From DATEJJ01 sp039649115 (GTDB lineage Bacteria; Actinomycetota; Actinomycetes; Mycobacteriales; Micromonosporaceae), in NCBI GenBank assembly GCA_039649115.1, contig JBBWZQ010000132.1, positions 1 through 29,987 of the forward strand: DNA of 29,987 bases, written 5' to 3'. Within the stretch, counting starts at the first letter, position 1. Each line of letters starts with the position of its first letter. Position numbers and translations under genes: made by a program. The notes beneath the pieces were generated by a model. That model saw only the letters and a program-made list of their open reading frames with translations, was not told the origin of the DNA and made no database searches. Below are positions 29,055 through 29,987 of the stretch, in pieces.

Positions 29055-29987
29055 ATGGTCGTCGTGCGCCGCGCTCCCCTCGCCGCGTTGGTCGGCGTCG
29101 TCGTGTCCGTCGTTCTGGGCGCGTCCTCGTGCACCAGCGGCACCCCCGCCATCGGCGTGGGCCCGGCCGGTCGTGGCGACGTTTCCGAGGTGGTGGACGC
29201 GTCCGCGACGGTGACCGCCAAGGCGGTCGCCGGCCTCACCGCACCGGCGGCCGGCACCGTCGCGGTGCTCACCGTCACGACCGGCGCGAGCGTGCGCGCC
29301 GGGCAGGTGGTCGCGATCATCGACGCGCCGGCCGCGCAGCGACAACTGCGCGAGGCCGGCGCCGCGCTGGCCGCGGCGCGCGGGGGTGGCGGCGGCACCG
29401 GCCTGTCCGGGTCCGCGTCGCTGACGGCCGCGCAGAAGAAGACCGATGCCGCCGCGGCCAAGGCGTTCGCGCAGGCGCGGGCCGCCGCGAACCAGATAGG
29501 CGATCCGATGGTACGGGCGGCGCTGCTCGCCCAGATCGACGCCGCCACGAAGCAGTACGCCTCCGTGTCGTTGACCGCACGCACGCTGGTCACCTCCGTC
29601 CGCAGGGGGATCGCGAGCCTGTCGTCCGCGGTCGGCGCGCTGGGTGCCGCGCAGCGCGCGCAGGCGCAGTCCGCGTACGACCTCGCCAAGTCCACTGTGG
29701 ACTCGCTGACGCTGCGGGCGACGATCGCGGGCGTGGTGCAGCTGGGCGGGGTGGCGGGCGGCTCCTCCAGCACCGGCTCCCTCGCCGACCTGCTCTCGGG
29801 CGCTGGCGCCGTCTCCACCGCCGCCCCCAAGGTGCCCGGCACCGACGACACCGTCAGTCTCGGGGCGCAGGTCGGCGCCGGCACCCCGGTGGCGACCATT
29901 GTGGACACCTCGTCGCTGGGCCTGGTCGCCGAGGTGGACGAGACCGACGTGATCCTCGTCGCGCCCGGCGTGGCCGCGAGCGTGGAG
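29055..29987 (+). CDS. HlyD/MacA-type lipoprotein adaptor, 5' part (runs off window)
   Basis: At least 311 codons, open at the window end. The N-terminus is a lipoprotein signal (LVGVVVSVVLGASSC, Cys26). A biotinyl-lipoyl-like first half follows (VAGLTAPAAGTVAVLTVTTGASVRAGQVVAIIDAP), then a helical hairpin region rich in Ala/Gln (about residues 105-220), the second lipoyl half (STVDSLTLRATIAGVVQLGG) and a barrel start (VDTSSLGLVAEVDETDV). Gram-positive relatives stand next to MacB-type ABC transporter genes, which would be expected just beyond the window. It probably links an ABC exporter to the cell wall. The ATG at 29055 lies about ten bases after a GGGGAG. Confidence 0.85.
   Translation, partial: MVVVRRAPLAALVGVVVSVVLGASSCTSGTPAIGVGPAGRGDVSEVVDASATVTAKAVAGLTAPAAGTVAVLTVTTGASVRAGQVVAIIDAPAAQRQLREAGAALAAARGGGGGTGLSGSASLTAAQKKTDAAAAKAFAQARAAANQIGDPMVRAALLAQIDAATKQYASVSLTARTLVTSVRRGIASLSSAVGALGAAQRAQAQSAYDLAKSTVDSLTLRATIAGVVQLGGVAGGSSSTGSLADLLSGAGAVSTAAPKVPGTDDTVSLGAQVGAGTPVATIVDTSSLGLVAEVDETDVILVAPGVAASVE

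Noticed and set aside
26711..29908. 1065-codon open frame on the minus strand across the PBP gene and beyond
   Set aside because: It lies in another frame of the PBP gene, is low-complexity (Arg/Gly/Ala) and shows no family; the real PBP frame carries all catalytic motifs.
1..29987. tRNA genes, rRNA, CRISPR arrays, intact insertion sequences
   Set aside because: Looked for cloverleaf-like segments, regularly spaced repeats with unique spacers and transposase motifs; none seen. The tandem repeats found have no spacers.

Overview
The window looks like chromosomal DNA of a high-GC filamentous actinomycete, most likely of the Micromonosporaceae (Actinoplanes/Dactylosporangium type). Pointers are the very strong third-position G/C, GTG starts, a SigK/RskA-type sigma/anti-sigma pair, a DUF6879 + DUF5753 regulator cassette, DUF3040, a G6PD-type F420 oxidoreductase family, an MmpS-like domain and a class A PBP. 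The family assignment is inference. No tRNA, rRNA, CRISPR array, intact IS or phage was seen.

Left part (1-4.4 kb, + strand): the end of an FHA protein with a Ser/Pro repeat linker; an ECF sigma factor and its membrane anti-sigma factor; a stretch of gene debris and a dispersed palindrome; then a small transferred-looking cassette (66-aa protein, DUF6879 protein, DUF5753 helix-turn-helix regulator, 50-aa membrane/CxxC protein, a stub). Two copies of the same direct-repeat operator (CGCAAC-N4-CGCAAC) sit in front of its two transcription units.

4.4-9.1 kb (- strand): an operon of a DUF4331 exported protein, a membrane-anchored TPR protein and a NicO/HupE-like metal permease with an EF-hand loop and a histidine-rich loop. 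A CCATCC-N15-CCGAAC box in front of the sigma gene recurs, slightly altered (CCAGCC-N15-CCGAAG), in front of DUF4331. The sigma/anti-sigma pair and this envelope operon are therefore probably one regulon; this is the best candidate here for an undescribed system.

9.1-13.8 kb: a gene-free stretch with a 24-bp-arm hairpin, a methyltransferase, a DUF892 ferritin-like protein, and a LacI repressor divergent from two strongly reduced 2-oxoacid dehydrogenase genes (E1-beta and E2) whose catalytic residues are lost although their reading frames are open.

13.8-18.5 kb (- strand): a BcsA-like GT2 polysaccharide synthase, an HlyD-like adaptor and a GH81 beta-1,3-glucanase lipoprotein in one operon, probably for making and trimming an exported beta-glucan. 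18.7-30 kb: lactate permease with a clear hairpin terminator, an Hsp70 ATPase fused through a membrane helix to an MmpS-like domain, an F420 oxidoreductase, an SGNH esterase, an alpha/beta hydrolase, DUF3040, an aldo/keto reductase, a class A penicillin-binding protein and the start of an HlyD/MacA-type lipoprotein. Two convergent gene pairs here are joined by minisatellites that run from one stop codon to the other.
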